Part shown: positions 1 to 8,287 of the stretch, piece by piece
How positions within the stretch are numbered: position 1 is the stretch's first letter
How the letters are laid out: each line of letters opens with the position of its first letter
Assembly (NCBI GenBank): GCA_945877355.1
Contig: CAMCRT010000012.1
Span: 1 to 42,655 of the forward strand
Source: an uncultured Mitsuokella sp.
GTDB lineage: Bacteria; Bacillota; Negativicutes; Selenomonadales; Selenomonadaceae
Length of the DNA: 42,655 nt
Reading direction: 5' to 3'
Notes under the pieces: generated by a model
What the model was told of the DNA's origin: nothing
Seen by the model: the letters and a program-made list of their open reading frames with translations, nothing else
Database searches by the model: none
Made by a program: the position numbers and the translations under genes

Positions 1-270
1 GACGACTATGCGCCCTTCCTCGTCATCGAGCTGGCGGGGCTCTACAAGGACAGCGCCTACTACAGCGGGGCCATCGCCCTCTACGAAAAGGCGCTTGCCC
101 TTCCGATCATTGCACAAAACGACGCCATGGTGGAGGAATTCAAAAAATCCATCCGCTACCTCGGCATCGTTTCTGATATCCTTGCGAAACACCATGCAGA
201 GGGTACGCCCTACCCTGCGATTCCAGAGCCCATCCGGCAGGAGATTGAGACTGCCTTCGGGGCAGACTGA
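1..270 (+). CDS. Partial C-terminal part of an unidentified protein, possibly TPR-like
   Basis: An open frame enters from the left edge and stops with TGA at 268-270, leaving 89 residues. The piece is helical and has a TPR-like stretch (YYSGAIALYEKALALP, about residues 20-35), then a helix rich in charged residues and a short acidic end. The upstream part is outside the window, so the family cannot be named. It lies 56 bp before the PRC-barrel gene on the same strand and could share its transcript. GC-rich codon use agrees with the neighbouring genes. Confidence 0.6.
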   Translation, partial: DDYAPFLVIELAGLYKDSAYYSGAIALYEKALALPIIAQNDAMVEEFKKSIRYLGIVSDILAKHHAEGTPYPAIPEPIRQEIETAFGAD

Positions 271-326
271 GCATCGCAGATCCCGGGCTATCCCTGTGGG
301 GAAAATCACACTTTGGGGGAATTTTC

Positions 327-1373
327 ATGAAGAAAAGCGTAGAAATCCTAGGGCTCCCTATCATAAGCATCACAGAGGGCCGCGAGCTCGGCATGAGCAA
401 GACGCTCCTGATGGATGCGAAGAATGGCACGGTCGCTGCCATCACGATAGAGGATGCCGACTGGTATCGCGGGGTCAAGCTCATCCCGTATGAGTCCGTC
501 ATCGCCATCGGCGACGACGCTGTCACGGTGACGAGCAGCGAGAACATCCTGACCCTCGACGATGCCGGGGACTATGAGCAGCTCCTCGATGAGAACATCC
601 GCATCATCGGCACGAAGGCCATCACGAAGTCCGGCACCATCCAGGGCAAGATCTCCGAGGTCTTCGTCGGCGACGACGGCAAGATCGAGAAGTGCGAGGT
701 CACGGCACCGGACGGCACGACGACGGAGGTCGCCTGCGATCAGATTTCTATCTTCGGCAAGGAAGTCACCGTCATCGACCCCACCGGGGAAAAAAAAACG
801 ATTAACCTGACGCCCAGCCCGGCCCCTGAGGCCCCCGCTCCGGCACCAGCTCCTGAGGCACCGGCACCCGAAGCGGCAGCACCCGCCCCGGAGGCGCCGG
901 CTCCCGTAGCAGAGGCACCGGCCCCCGCTCCTGAGGCACCGGCACCTGCACCTGCTGCGGAGCCTGCCCCCGAGGCTGCTCCTGCACCGGAGCCCAAGGC
1001 AGAGGAGCCAAAAAAGGAAGAGCCGAAGGCCGAGGCGCCGAAGGCTGAGGAAGCCCCGAAGGCAGAGCCTGCTCCTACTCCTGAAAAGGAGACTCCTGCC
1101 AAGGAGGAAAAGAAGGAGACAAAGAGCGCAGCAAAGAAGGCGGACAAGGCTGACAAGAAGGACGCTGCGAAGGACGACGCAAAGAAGGCGGCTGACGACA
1201 AGGCCACCGAGGAGCGTCATCGCCGCTTCCTCCTGGGCAAGAAGGCAGCCCGCACCATAAAGATGGACAACGGCATCGTCATCGTCGAGGCCGGCCAGGA
1301 CATCACGGAGGAAGTCCTCCAGAAGGCAAAGCTCGCCAACAAGTTCATCGAGCTCTCTATGAACGTCCAGTAA
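327..1373 (+). CDS. PRC-barrel domain protein with long Ala/Pro/Glu and Lys-rich linker
   Basis: The 348-residue protein starts at ATG 327 behind GGGGGA (315-320). Residues 1-75 and about 88-160 look like two PRC-barrel domains, small beta-barrels found in RimM-like and reaction-centre H-subunit-like proteins. They contain short strands such as KTLLMDAKNGTVAAI and GKISEVFVGDDGKI. Residues 163-225 are low-complexity Ala-Pro-Glu repeats, and 225-300 are Lys/Glu/Ala-rich, like histone-tail linkers. Residues 300-348 form a separate C-terminal segment (GKKAARTIKMDNGIVIVEAG, then ITEEVLQKAK). No signal peptide or membrane segment is seen, so it is probably cytoplasmic. The barrel call is reasonably sure; substrate and role are unknown. 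A strong terminator follows. Confidence 0.75.
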   Translation: MKKSVEILGLPIISITEGRELGMSKTLLMDAKNGTVAAITIEDADWYRGVKLIPYESVIAIGDDAVTVTSSENILTLDDAGDYEQLLDENIRIIGTKAITKSGTIQGKISEVFVGDDGKIEKCEVTAPDGTTTEVACDQISIFGKEVTVIDPTGEKKTINLTPSPAPEAPAPAPAPEAPAPEAAAPAPEAPAPVAEAPAPAPEAPAPAPAAEPAPEAAPAPEPKAEEPKKEEPKAEAPKAEEAPKAEPAPTPEKETPAKEEKKETKSAAKKADKADKKDAAKDDAKKAADDKATEERHRRFLLGKKAARTIKMDNGIVIVEAGQDITEEVLQKAKLANKFIELSMNVQ

Positions 1374-1388
1374 TCGCATATCGCAATC

Positions 1389-1425
1389 AAAAAAGGTTTC
1401 CGAACCCAATCGGAAACCTTTTTTT
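1389..1425 (+). terminator. Intrinsic terminator after the PRC-barrel gene
   Basis: Arms AAAAAAGGTTTCCG (1389-1402) and CGGAAACCTTTTTTT (1411-1425) form a stem with an 8-nt loop and a run of T. The A-run on the other side lets it work from both strands. It begins 16 bp after the stop codon of the PRC-barrel gene. Confidence 0.85.
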
Positions 1426-1475
1426 GATGCCATCTTTTCGCACGACAATAAAAAGTGCAAATTGAGAAGCTGCTC

Positions 1476-1685
1476 CCCCGGAGACTCCCCCTTGCCCTGC
1501 GGGCATTCCCCCTCGGGAGGGGGACGAGGCGAAATTCATCCGCTCGCAATGGAAAGACACATCTGTGGGAGGCTGTTACGAAGGCGTATGAGTTTGCTAG
1601 TCGTAACAATCCATTGCGAAATAGTGAGCCTGGCTTGCCTCCCTCCCGAGGGAGGTGGCACGCCGAAGGCGTGACGGAGGAAGTC
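1476..1685. repeat. Palindromic intergenic repeat pair, copy A
   Basis: The 360-bp gap 1374-1732 holds two members of a dispersed repeat family. At 1476-1531 there is a degenerate inverted type II unit (core gggcattccccctcgggagg). At 1634-1685 there is a type I unit (core ctcccgagggaggtggcacg, then gtgacgga). Both are self-complementary. Related units occur at 6350-6486, 10204-10262 and 13564-13769. Apart from these repeats and the terminator nothing is recognised in the gap. Confidence 0.75.
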
Positions 1686-1732
1686 TCGATGCTCGCAGCA
1701 GCGGACTTGTCTCAACCGACAGACGCATCCAT

Positions 1733-4700
1733 TTATTCTGCGGCCTCCGCTTTTTTCCACTCCTCTACAAGGGCGAAGGCTCGCTCCTGGATGCGGGTGG
1801 CGAGGAGGCTGCCCTCCTCATCGCTCCCCTCCTCCTCTGGCAAAAGTCCGAGGGTGCGGAGCTCCTCCACCAGCCGGTCCAGCGCGCTCTCCGGGTCCCG
1901 GTAGTAGGCGCTGCCCCGGACATGGAGGAAATGCCACCCCAGCCGCTCCAGCACCGCCTCCTGGCGCTGCTTTTCCCGCGCGGCCTCTCCCTCCAGCCAC
2001 CGCTCGCCGTCACAGGCGATGGCGACGCGGCGCGAGCCGTGGGTGACGGCCATATCCACCGGATAGGCCCCGGCGTAGAAATGCTTGCGCACGGCGAAGC
2101 CCCGGGCCGTGAGGGCGCGGGAGACTGCCGTCTCGAGGCTCGTCTCCTCCCGCTCGCCCCCCTGCACCGCCAGCTGCCGGGGCTCCTTTGCATAGGCGAG
2201 AAGAGAGCGCCGGAGGTCCCCCAGCTTCAGATCCGTCTCCTTCATGGAGTGGACGAGGAAGATCTGATCCCGGGCGCGGCTCACGGCGACGTTCATGCGG
2301 CGGCGGTTGCCCGCCTCCTTGCCCTCGCCATAGAGCCGCAGGGCCTCCTCCCCCTCGTCCTTTGCATCCACAAAGGAGAGGAAGATGATGTCCCGCTCGT
2401 CCCCCTGGAACTCCGCCGGCCCCCCCGCCAGGAAGCCATGCTCCTCCAGTGCGGTGATGCCGATGCGCTCCGCCGCGAGCTCCTGGATGCGCTTCGCCTG
2501 CTCCGTGCCGAGAAGGGAGATGGCCCCAAAGGTCGCCCCTTGATAGGCCTCCTCCTCGAGGCAGGCCGCCAGAAGCGCCACGATGTAGAGGGCCTCCCCC
2601 TCATTCGTCTTGCCCGTGCGGGTCCCCCGGAGCTCGCAGTCCACAAAGGGCTGAAGCTGCCCCGACTCCCGGAGGGGCCGGATGCGCCCGTCGTAGGAAA
2701 GCTGGTTGCAAAAGCCGATGATCTCCGGCACAGAGCGGAAATGCTCCGTGAGCATGGCGCCAGAAAAGTGCATCTGGGCGATATCGTAGAGGGATGTGTC
2801 GAGGGTGTAGAGGGAGGCATGGGGCAGCACACCGTCGATGGTGGCCCCCATGAGCCGCTGCACCTCCTCTGCCTCCACGCCGATGGCGGCGGGGCTCGTC
2901 TGCTTGTCATCCCCCACGATGATGACCTTCTTGCCGAAATAGAGCAGGGGCAGGGCGAGGATATCCGCCTGGCTGGCCTCGTCGCATATGATGACATCGA
3001 ACTTCGGCCCGCCGGGGGTCAGATGCTCATAAACCCGCGAAAGGGGCATGATCCAGGCGGGCACCGCCATGCGGGCCTCCTGCATGCAGGCCCTGGCCTC
3101 CCGGAGGTGGCGGGCCGCATACTTGCCCTTGCCCTTCCCCAGCTTCTTCGTGGCCTTGCTCCAGCCGATGAGGGCGGACTGGAGGCTCGTACCGGCGACG
3201 GAGGCGATGAGCTGCTGCCAGGCCCGCTTCTGGGCGAGCTCCGCCGTGAGGTTGCGCAGCCGCGTGGAGGCCGCCTCGATTTCCTCCCCCAGCGTCTCCA
3301 CATCCTCGGGCGGGGCCTTTTCCAGCTCCTTCGTGAATACCGCATAGAGCCAGGCCGCCTCCGCCTCCTCGGGAGGCTTTCCGCCCCGGTAGCCCTCGTC
3401 CAGCACCGCGATATGGTGGGCCCAGACGGGAGCTGCAGAGCTTAGACGCGCGAGGAGCTCCTTTCGCTTTTCATAGGCGCCCTGGAGGCTCTCATAGGAG
3501 GAGAGGCGGGCGTATTCAGCGGCATAGTCCTCCGCCGAGCCCGCCTCGATAGCCGCCTCCATGCGATGGGCGAGGGCCCCCTTGCGCCCTGCGCAGGCAG
3601 AGCGCGCCGCCCCCAGGGCATCCACCCCGTCCCGCTCCAGATAGTGGAGACGGAGGAGCGCCAGCCAGGGGCCGTAGTCCTCCCGGAGCCACTTCAGCTC
3701 CGAGAGGAGCTTCTCCCGGGGCGTCATGTACTTCGTCTGGGGGAGGATCGCATTCGCCGCCACTCCCGCCTGAAAGAGCTCCTTGAGGAGCGGCCCGAAG
3801 ACCTCCTCATACCAGGAGAGGAGCGACGCCACCTCCCGCCACCGGGCGGCCATCACATCGTCTGCGTCATCCGCGTGGCTGGCGAGCTTTTCGCTCGTCT
3901 CCATGCCGTGGGGGGCCAGCAGCATGTCCCACTCCCGCCGGGCCTTTTCCCGGGCCAGGGTGAGATGCACATACTGCATGGCCATCTGGCAGTCGGCACG
4001 CCCCGCGAGGGGCTCCCCGTCGATGCGGAAGGCCGCCGCCACATGGACCCAGCGGGGGTGGCGCAGCCGCAGAAGCAGGGGGAGCTTTTTCCCCTCCCCG
4101 AAGGCATCCGCCATATCCGAGAGGGTCTGGAGGAGCGCCTCGTCGAGGGAGAGATCCTCCGCCGGCTCCACCAGCCGGCCGAAGAACTGGGTCAGCGCCT
4201 GGCCCTTCGCCCGCTGCACCGCCTCGATATCGGCGGAGAGCATGTCGTAGACAGCCCGCTGGGCGCCCCCCTGCCGACCCGCGAGAATCGCTTCCCGGGC
4301 CCAGGCCTTTTCGAGGATAGAGAAGTCGATTTTCCCATAGAGGGCATCCGCTGCAGAGAGCGCCAGGGCCTCTAGCTCTGCCCCCTCCTCCAGGACGCTC
4401 CCCGCCGCCGTGGCCAGATCCCCCTCCTCCGTGCGGAAGGCATAGGGGAGCTTTTTTAGGATTTCCTCCTCCTTTGCCGCAAAGCCTGCAGCCTGCCCCA
4501 GGGCCCGGGTGACCTCCTCCGGCGCAGGCAGCTCCGAAAGGTGCGGCAGCTCCTCCGCCAGCTCCGCCAGGCTCTGCCGGTCAAAGAGGGGATTCGTGGC
4601 ATAGAGGGCAGCTAGATCCGCCTCCGATAGGGGCATGGCCCCCTCGATGGGCTCCGGCAGCCGCCCCGCCAGCTTCGGATGGCGATGGAGGAAATCCGCC

Positions 4701-6214
4701 ATGCGGGATAGGGACCAGGCCTTTCCCCCGAGGACGAGGGCATCCCGCTTCGCCTCCGCCCGGATGATGGTCTCCCGCCGGGCGCGGAGGCTCTGGAGAC
4801 TCTCCAGGAGGGTCCTTCGCTCCGATGTGAGCTGCTCCGCCTCCCGGCGAAGGGTATCGGCACTGGCCCGCGTGAGCATCTCCTCGATGCCCGCCACGGA
4901 CCGCTCCATATCGGCAGGGTTATCCTCCAGCAGGGACACGCAGAGATCCTGTATCCCCTCGGGGAGCTTCTCCTTCAGCACGGAGAGGGCCTTGCTCCGG
5001 GAGCTCGTCACCAGCACATGCTGTCCCTTGGAGAGGAAGTGGCCCAATAGATTTGCGATGGTGTGGGTCTTGCCCGTGCCCGGGGGGCCCTCCACCGCCA
5101 CAGCGTCCGCCGTCTCCAAAAGCCGCGCGATGGCCAGCTGCTCCGCATTGGCCGGCCGTGCGAGAAGGATGTCCTCCGCCTCGCCCCGGGCGTCCGCCAG
5201 GAGCTCCTCCGCGTTCTTTTCCCGCTGCTCCGTCTCCGGCTTTTTCCCGCCGGAGGCAATGGCGAGAAGCGCAGGCGGCACCGTGCCCCCCGCGTCGATA
5301 TCCTGGGCGATGGCCGCCACCGCCCGGGCCGTCCCCGCCCCATGATGGCGCAAAAATAGCACCGTATGGGGGTAGAGGATGTACCAGTCCTTCGGCAGGA
5401 GGTCAAAGCGGTGCTCCGCGTAGCGGCAGTTCGGCGATAGGGTCGGTGCCAGCTTCTCCAGCACCTCGGCAAGGTCTCCCGCCGCCGGGTGCACCCCCGA
5501 GTCCTCCACCAGGGCGGAAAAGGCGCGGATGCCCTCCCCGTCGATGCCGGGCATATCGCTGAGGATATCCCCGTAGACCTCCGTGGGGAGGCCCGCGTCC
5601 AGGACCTGCATCATGCCCCGCTTGTCATAGGCGAGCTTCACCCGCCGCAGGAGCAGCGGGTGGTCGATGGAGCTATCGAGGCCGCTGTAGAGGAAGCCAT
5701 CAGCCAGCATGAGCTCCAGACTCTCGCTCTGCTTCATGCGGGTATAGAGCTCATAGAGGGTCATGAAGAGCTCCTGGGTGCGAGCCTTCACCAGCTCCCC
5801 AGCCCGCCAGAGGGTGCGGCGCCGCTTCCAGTCCTCAAAGGCGGCGATGCGCACGCCGGAGTCCAGGAACCGCTCCGTCACGAGGCCGAGGCGCGCGTCC
5901 TTCTTCTGCCGCTCCTCATAGGGCTCGATATCCGCCGTCTCAAAGCTGCGCCACATGGGCGTCCGCACCCAGCCGATAAGCTCGAAGGGGAGCTCCGGGC
6001 AGGGGGAGAAGGCGGGCTTTTCCACCTCGAGAAGCACGCCAGAAAAGCCCTCATCCTCAGGCCGAAGGGCGCGGATGCGCTTCGGATCGACAGGCAGCGC
6101 ATCATAGTAGACGTGCCACGCCTCCTCGTCGATATGGGTCGCCGCCTTTTGGCGCAGCCCCGCCAGCTGGCGGATATACTCCAGCAAATTCCGCACACGT
6201 TTCGTCTCTTCCAC
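1733..6214 (-). CDS. Large SF1 (Upf1/Dna2-like) helicase with C-terminal nuclease-like domain
   Basis: This 1493-residue protein starts at GTG 6214 behind AGAGGA. After a roughly 370-residue N-terminal region come Walker A GPPGTGKT (376-383, Lys382) and a long insertion with coiled-coil-like stretches (about 420-1000). The SF1 motif II is DEASQ (Asp1078, Glu1079) and motif VI is VSRAR (1311-1315). The last about 110 residues resemble the DUF559/MTES_1575 PD-(D/E)xK-type fold: CDGERW (Asp1402, Glu1404) then a Lys/Arg helix and GWHFLHVRGS. Such helicase-nuclease fusions often sit in defence islands, as here, but an RNA or DNA repair role is also possible. A TATAAT at 6262-6267 (minus) may be its -10 box; no good -35 is seen. 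Gene ends cleanly at TAA 1733-1735. Confidence 0.8.
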   Translation of the reverse strand: MEETKRVRNLLEYIRQLAGLRQKAATHIDEEAWHVYYDALPVDPKRIRALRPEDEGFSGVLLEVEKPAFSPCPELPFELIGWVRTPMWRSFETADIEPYEERQKKDARLGLVTERFLDSGVRIAAFEDWKRRRTLWRAGELVKARTQELFMTLYELYTRMKQSESLELMLADGFLYSGLDSSIDHPLLLRRVKLAYDKRGMMQVLDAGLPTEVYGDILSDMPGIDGEGIRAFSALVEDSGVHPAAGDLAEVLEKLAPTLSPNCRYAEHRFDLLPKDWYILYPHTVLFLRHHGAGTARAVAAIAQDIDAGGTVPPALLAIASGGKKPETEQREKNAEELLADARGEAEDILLARPANAEQLAIARLLETADAVAVEGPPGTGKTHTIANLLGHFLSKGQHVLVTSSRSKALSVLKEKLPEGIQDLCVSLLEDNPADMERSVAGIEEMLTRASADTLRREAEQLTSERRTLLESLQSLRARRETIIRAEAKRDALVLGGKAWSLSRMADFLHRHPKLAGRLPEPIEGAMPLSEADLAALYATNPLFDRQSLAELAEELPHLSELPAPEEVTRALGQAAGFAAKEEEILKKLPYAFRTEEGDLATAAGSVLEEGAELEALALSAADALYGKIDFSILEKAWAREAILAGRQGGAQRAVYDMLSADIEAVQRAKGQALTQFFGRLVEPAEDLSLDEALLQTLSDMADAFGEGKKLPLLLRLRHPRWVHVAAAFRIDGEPLAGRADCQMAMQYVHLTLAREKARREWDMLLAPHGMETSEKLASHADDADDVMAARWREVASLLSWYEEVFGPLLKELFQAGVAANAILPQTKYMTPREKLLSELKWLREDYGPWLALLRLHYLERDGVDALGAARSACAGRKGALAHRMEAAIEAGSAEDYAAEYARLSSYESLQGAYEKRKELLARLSSAAPVWAHHIAVLDEGYRGGKPPEEAEAAWLYAVFTKELEKAPPEDVETLGEEIEAASTRLRNLTAELAQKRAWQQLIASVAGTSLQSALIGWSKATKKLGKGKGKYAARHLREARACMQEARMAVPAWIMPLSRVYEHLTPGGPKFDVIICDEASQADILALPLLYFGKKVIIVGDDKQTSPAAIGVEAEEVQRLMGATIDGVLPHASLYTLDTSLYDIAQMHFSGAMLTEHFRSVPEIIGFCNQLSYDGRIRPLRESGQLQPFVDCELRGTRTGKTNEGEALYIVALLAACLEEEAYQGATFGAISLLGTEQAKRIQELAAERIGITALEEHGFLAGGPAEFQGDERDIIFLSFVDAKDEGEEALRLYGEGKEAGNRRRMNVAVSRARDQIFLVHSMKETDLKLGDLRRSLLAYAKEPRQLAVQGGEREETSLETAVSRALTARGFAVRKHFYAGAYPVDMAVTHGSRRVAIACDGERWLEGEAAREKQRQEAVLERLGWHFLHVRGSAYYRDPESALDRLVEELRTLGLLPEEEGSDEEGSLLATRIQERAFALVEEWKKAEAAE

Positions 6215-6349
6215 GCCGATCCTCTTTTCCGCCTATCATTTTATTCGAATACTATCTTATCATTATACCTCTACAGCCAGATTTCCGCCACAAGCAAATC
6301 CAAGGAATCGTAGCCGGAAGAAAATACGGCGCTTTGTCGACAGTCTCTA

Positions 6350-6486
6350 CCCGCGGGCTCCTTCCGTCACGCTTCGCGTGCCACCTCCCTCCCCGAGGGA
6401 GGCTATATTACCTGGCCTGCTGGAGCCCAAAGCCTCCCTCCGGGAGGGGGGTGCCCGTAGGGCAGGGGGAGCCCGCCCGTAGGGTG
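6350..6486. repeat. Palindromic intergenic repeat pair, copy B
   Basis: The 350-bp gap 6215-6564 contains an inverted type I unit at 6350-6402 (gggctccttccgtcacgctt then cgtgccacctccct) followed by a type II unit at 6430-6486 (core ctccgggaggggggtgcccg, then gggcagggggagcccg). The rest of the gap holds the possible helicase -10 box and the tpsB terminator. Confidence 0.75.
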
Positions 6487-6520
6487 CAACAATCAAGGCA
6501 GGCCGTGACACCCGGCAACG

Positions 6521-6553
6521 AAAAACAGGGCCGTTCCTGTAGGAACAGCCCCG
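6521..6553 (-). terminator. Intrinsic terminator of the tpsB-like gene
   Basis: On the minus strand GGGGCTGTTCC, loop TACA, GGAACGGCCC is followed by TGTTTTT. The stem is 10-11 bp with one T-G wobble. It starts about 11 bp after the stop codon of the outer-membrane transporter gene. Confidence 0.8.
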
Positions 6554-6564
6554 TCCGATACTCG

Positions 6565-8172
6565 TTAGAAAATATAGCTCAGTACAAAATTGATATGGGG
6601 ATTCTGCTTGATGCCGTCGAGGTGATTCACCAGCGGGAAGCCCATGAAGAAATTCAGGTTCACATTGTCCGCCGGCACACCCCGGACGCCGAAGCCGGTG
6701 CTGGCGATGCGCGTCTCATCCTGGCCTGCCGTGCCCTTGCCGGAAACGAAGGCCCCATCCAGGAACACATCGGCGAAGAGCCGCTTCTTCTTGTCGAGGG
6801 GCACCATGTAATCAAGCTGCAGAGCCGCACCGCTGTCGCCGAAGATGAGGTTCTCCTTGTAGCCCCGCACCGTATTGATGCCGCCCGGGTAGAACTGCTG
6901 GGTCATGGAGAGCATCCCCGTGCTGGCCCACTGGCCCGTCCAGAGCGCCTGGATCTTCTGCCCGTGGCCGTAGTATTTCCGATAGAGCAGCTCCCCGTGG
7001 GCGAGGCCGAAGCTACGGTCGTCCTTCTGGCCGAAGATCTCGTTTTCCCCCAGGTGCTTCGTGGCGTAGCCGAGGCGGTAGCCGTAGTTCTGGGAGAGCA
7101 TGTAGCTGTCGCCCTTCGTGAAGCGGTTGTAGGCGAGATCCACCACATGGGTCTTTGCCTCGTAGGGGAGATAATTGTACTGCATAATCATGGCTATCGC
7201 TTGGGCATACGTCTGGTAATCACTGCCGTCCGGTGTCGCCAGTGCATAGTCGTAGAGACCCTGGATCTCGCTGGGCACGTCCGTCGAGAGCTTCGCATTG
7301 TAGTAGCGATAGGAGAGATTGAGCGTCGTCTTGCCCGACTCCTTCACGTCGAGGGCATGGGAATAGACGGCACTTGCCATCTGGCTGTGGCCCGTCACAT
7401 TCCAAGGCTCGAAAAAGCCATCCGTATAGTTCAGCGATGCCACACCATAAGTCAGATTGAGCGTATCACCAGTGCGCCCCACCGGCGTCACATAGTCGAT
7501 GAGGCCGCTCCTGGAGCCCGTGGAGAAAAGCCCGCTCAGAAGGAGATTGTCCGAGCGGCCCGAGATGCCGTTAAAACGCACCGCATAGCCGTGCTGGTAA
7601 AAGCCCACGGACTTGCTGCCCATGTTTTCCAAGATGGCGCCCACCGTCATATTCCGGGGCTCCAGACACTGGATCTCCCAGTCCGCCACGCCCTTCTCAC
7701 CCTCCTTCAGCGCCACGTGGAGCACCGTATCATGGGCGCCGTGGAACCGGAAGAACGCCTTCTGGAAAGCCGCGGGATCCACCTGCGCTCCCTCCTTGAG
7801 GCCGAGATAGCCGGTCACATAGGAGGCGCGAAGCCGGTCGCTCTTCACTGTGATTTTCCCCACGGGGAGAGCCATGAGCTCCGGATTCTGGATATCGGGA
7901 GACGGGACCTTCCCCTCCTCCATCTCTGTGATATTGTGATCCTCCAGAACGAAATTAAGGCCATCCTTGTACCGCTGGAGGTGCAGGTCCGGCGCCGTAT
8001 CCGCCTCATTCGCCCGGCGGATGCTGGGCCCGTAGCCTTTATCCGCATCACTGATATAGCCGTCGATGATGCTCTGGGAGTCCGCAAGCGTCCCCGCACT
8101 CGCGCTGCCCATCCCCAAAGAAACCATCGCGAGAGCCGCCGCCCCCGACAAAAGCGCCTTTCCCTGCCTCAC
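6565..8172 (-). CDS. ShlB/FhaC/HecB-family (TpsB) outer-membrane secretion/activation protein
   Basis: I place the start at GTG 8172 because AGGAG lies 5 nt upstream and the reading then begins with a signal peptide (VRQGKALLSGAAALAMVSLG, probable cut after ASA); the open frame extends upstream to 8262 without support. The 535-residue product has a periplasmic POTRA-like part (about 60-220) and a beta-rich barrel region ending in Phe, the usual outer-membrane signature. The conserved L6-loop motif VRGY is at 435-438. TpsB proteins export a large TpsA exoprotein through their pore; no TpsA gene is present here. A TATAAT (minus, 8217-8222) could be a -10 box. The gene follows hflX on the same strand, 115 bp away, and ends at a strong terminator. 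Confidence 0.85.
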   Translation of the reverse strand: MRQGKALLSGAAALAMVSLGMGSASAGTLADSQSIIDGYISDADKGYGPSIRRANEADTAPDLHLQRYKDGLNFVLEDHNITEMEEGKVPSPDIQNPELMALPVGKITVKSDRLRASYVTGYLGLKEGAQVDPAAFQKAFFRFHGAHDTVLHVALKEGEKGVADWEIQCLEPRNMTVGAILENMGSKSVGFYQHGYAVRFNGISGRSDNLLLSGLFSTGSRSGLIDYVTPVGRTGDTLNLTYGVASLNYTDGFFEPWNVTGHSQMASAVYSHALDVKESGKTTLNLSYRYYNAKLSTDVPSEIQGLYDYALATPDGSDYQTYAQAIAMIMQYNYLPYEAKTHVVDLAYNRFTKGDSYMLSQNYGYRLGYATKHLGENEIFGQKDDRSFGLAHGELLYRKYYGHGQKIQALWTGQWASTGMLSMTQQFYPGGINTVRGYKENLIFGDSGAALQLDYMVPLDKKKRLFADVFLDGAFVSGKGTAGQDETRIASTGFGVRGVPADNVNLNFFMGFPLVNHLDGIKQNPHINFVLSYIF

Positions 8173-8287
8173 AAAATCTCCTCTTTTCCAATCCAAATCA
8201 AAGCTGTCCGATAAAATTATAATATGATGATACCATTGTACCATAAATACACCATTTCGCAACCAGGAAATTGGTACAGGAAATGTA

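Noticed and set aside
348-1460. Long minus-strand open frame opposite the PRC-barrel gene
   Set aside because: It arises from the Ala/Pro/Glu/Lys repeats of the real gene and gives Leu/Arg/Cys-rich low-complexity protein without a ribosome site.
1655-3445. Plus-strand frame of 596 codons opposite the helicase 3' half
   Set aside because: It mirrors GC-rich codon use of the real gene; no domain is recognisable and it begins within a palindromic repeat.
6334-8214. Plus-strand frame of 626 codons opposite the TpsB gene
   Set aside because: It begins in a repeat unit and has no recognisable motif, whereas the minus-strand frame has signal peptide, VRGY and final Phe.
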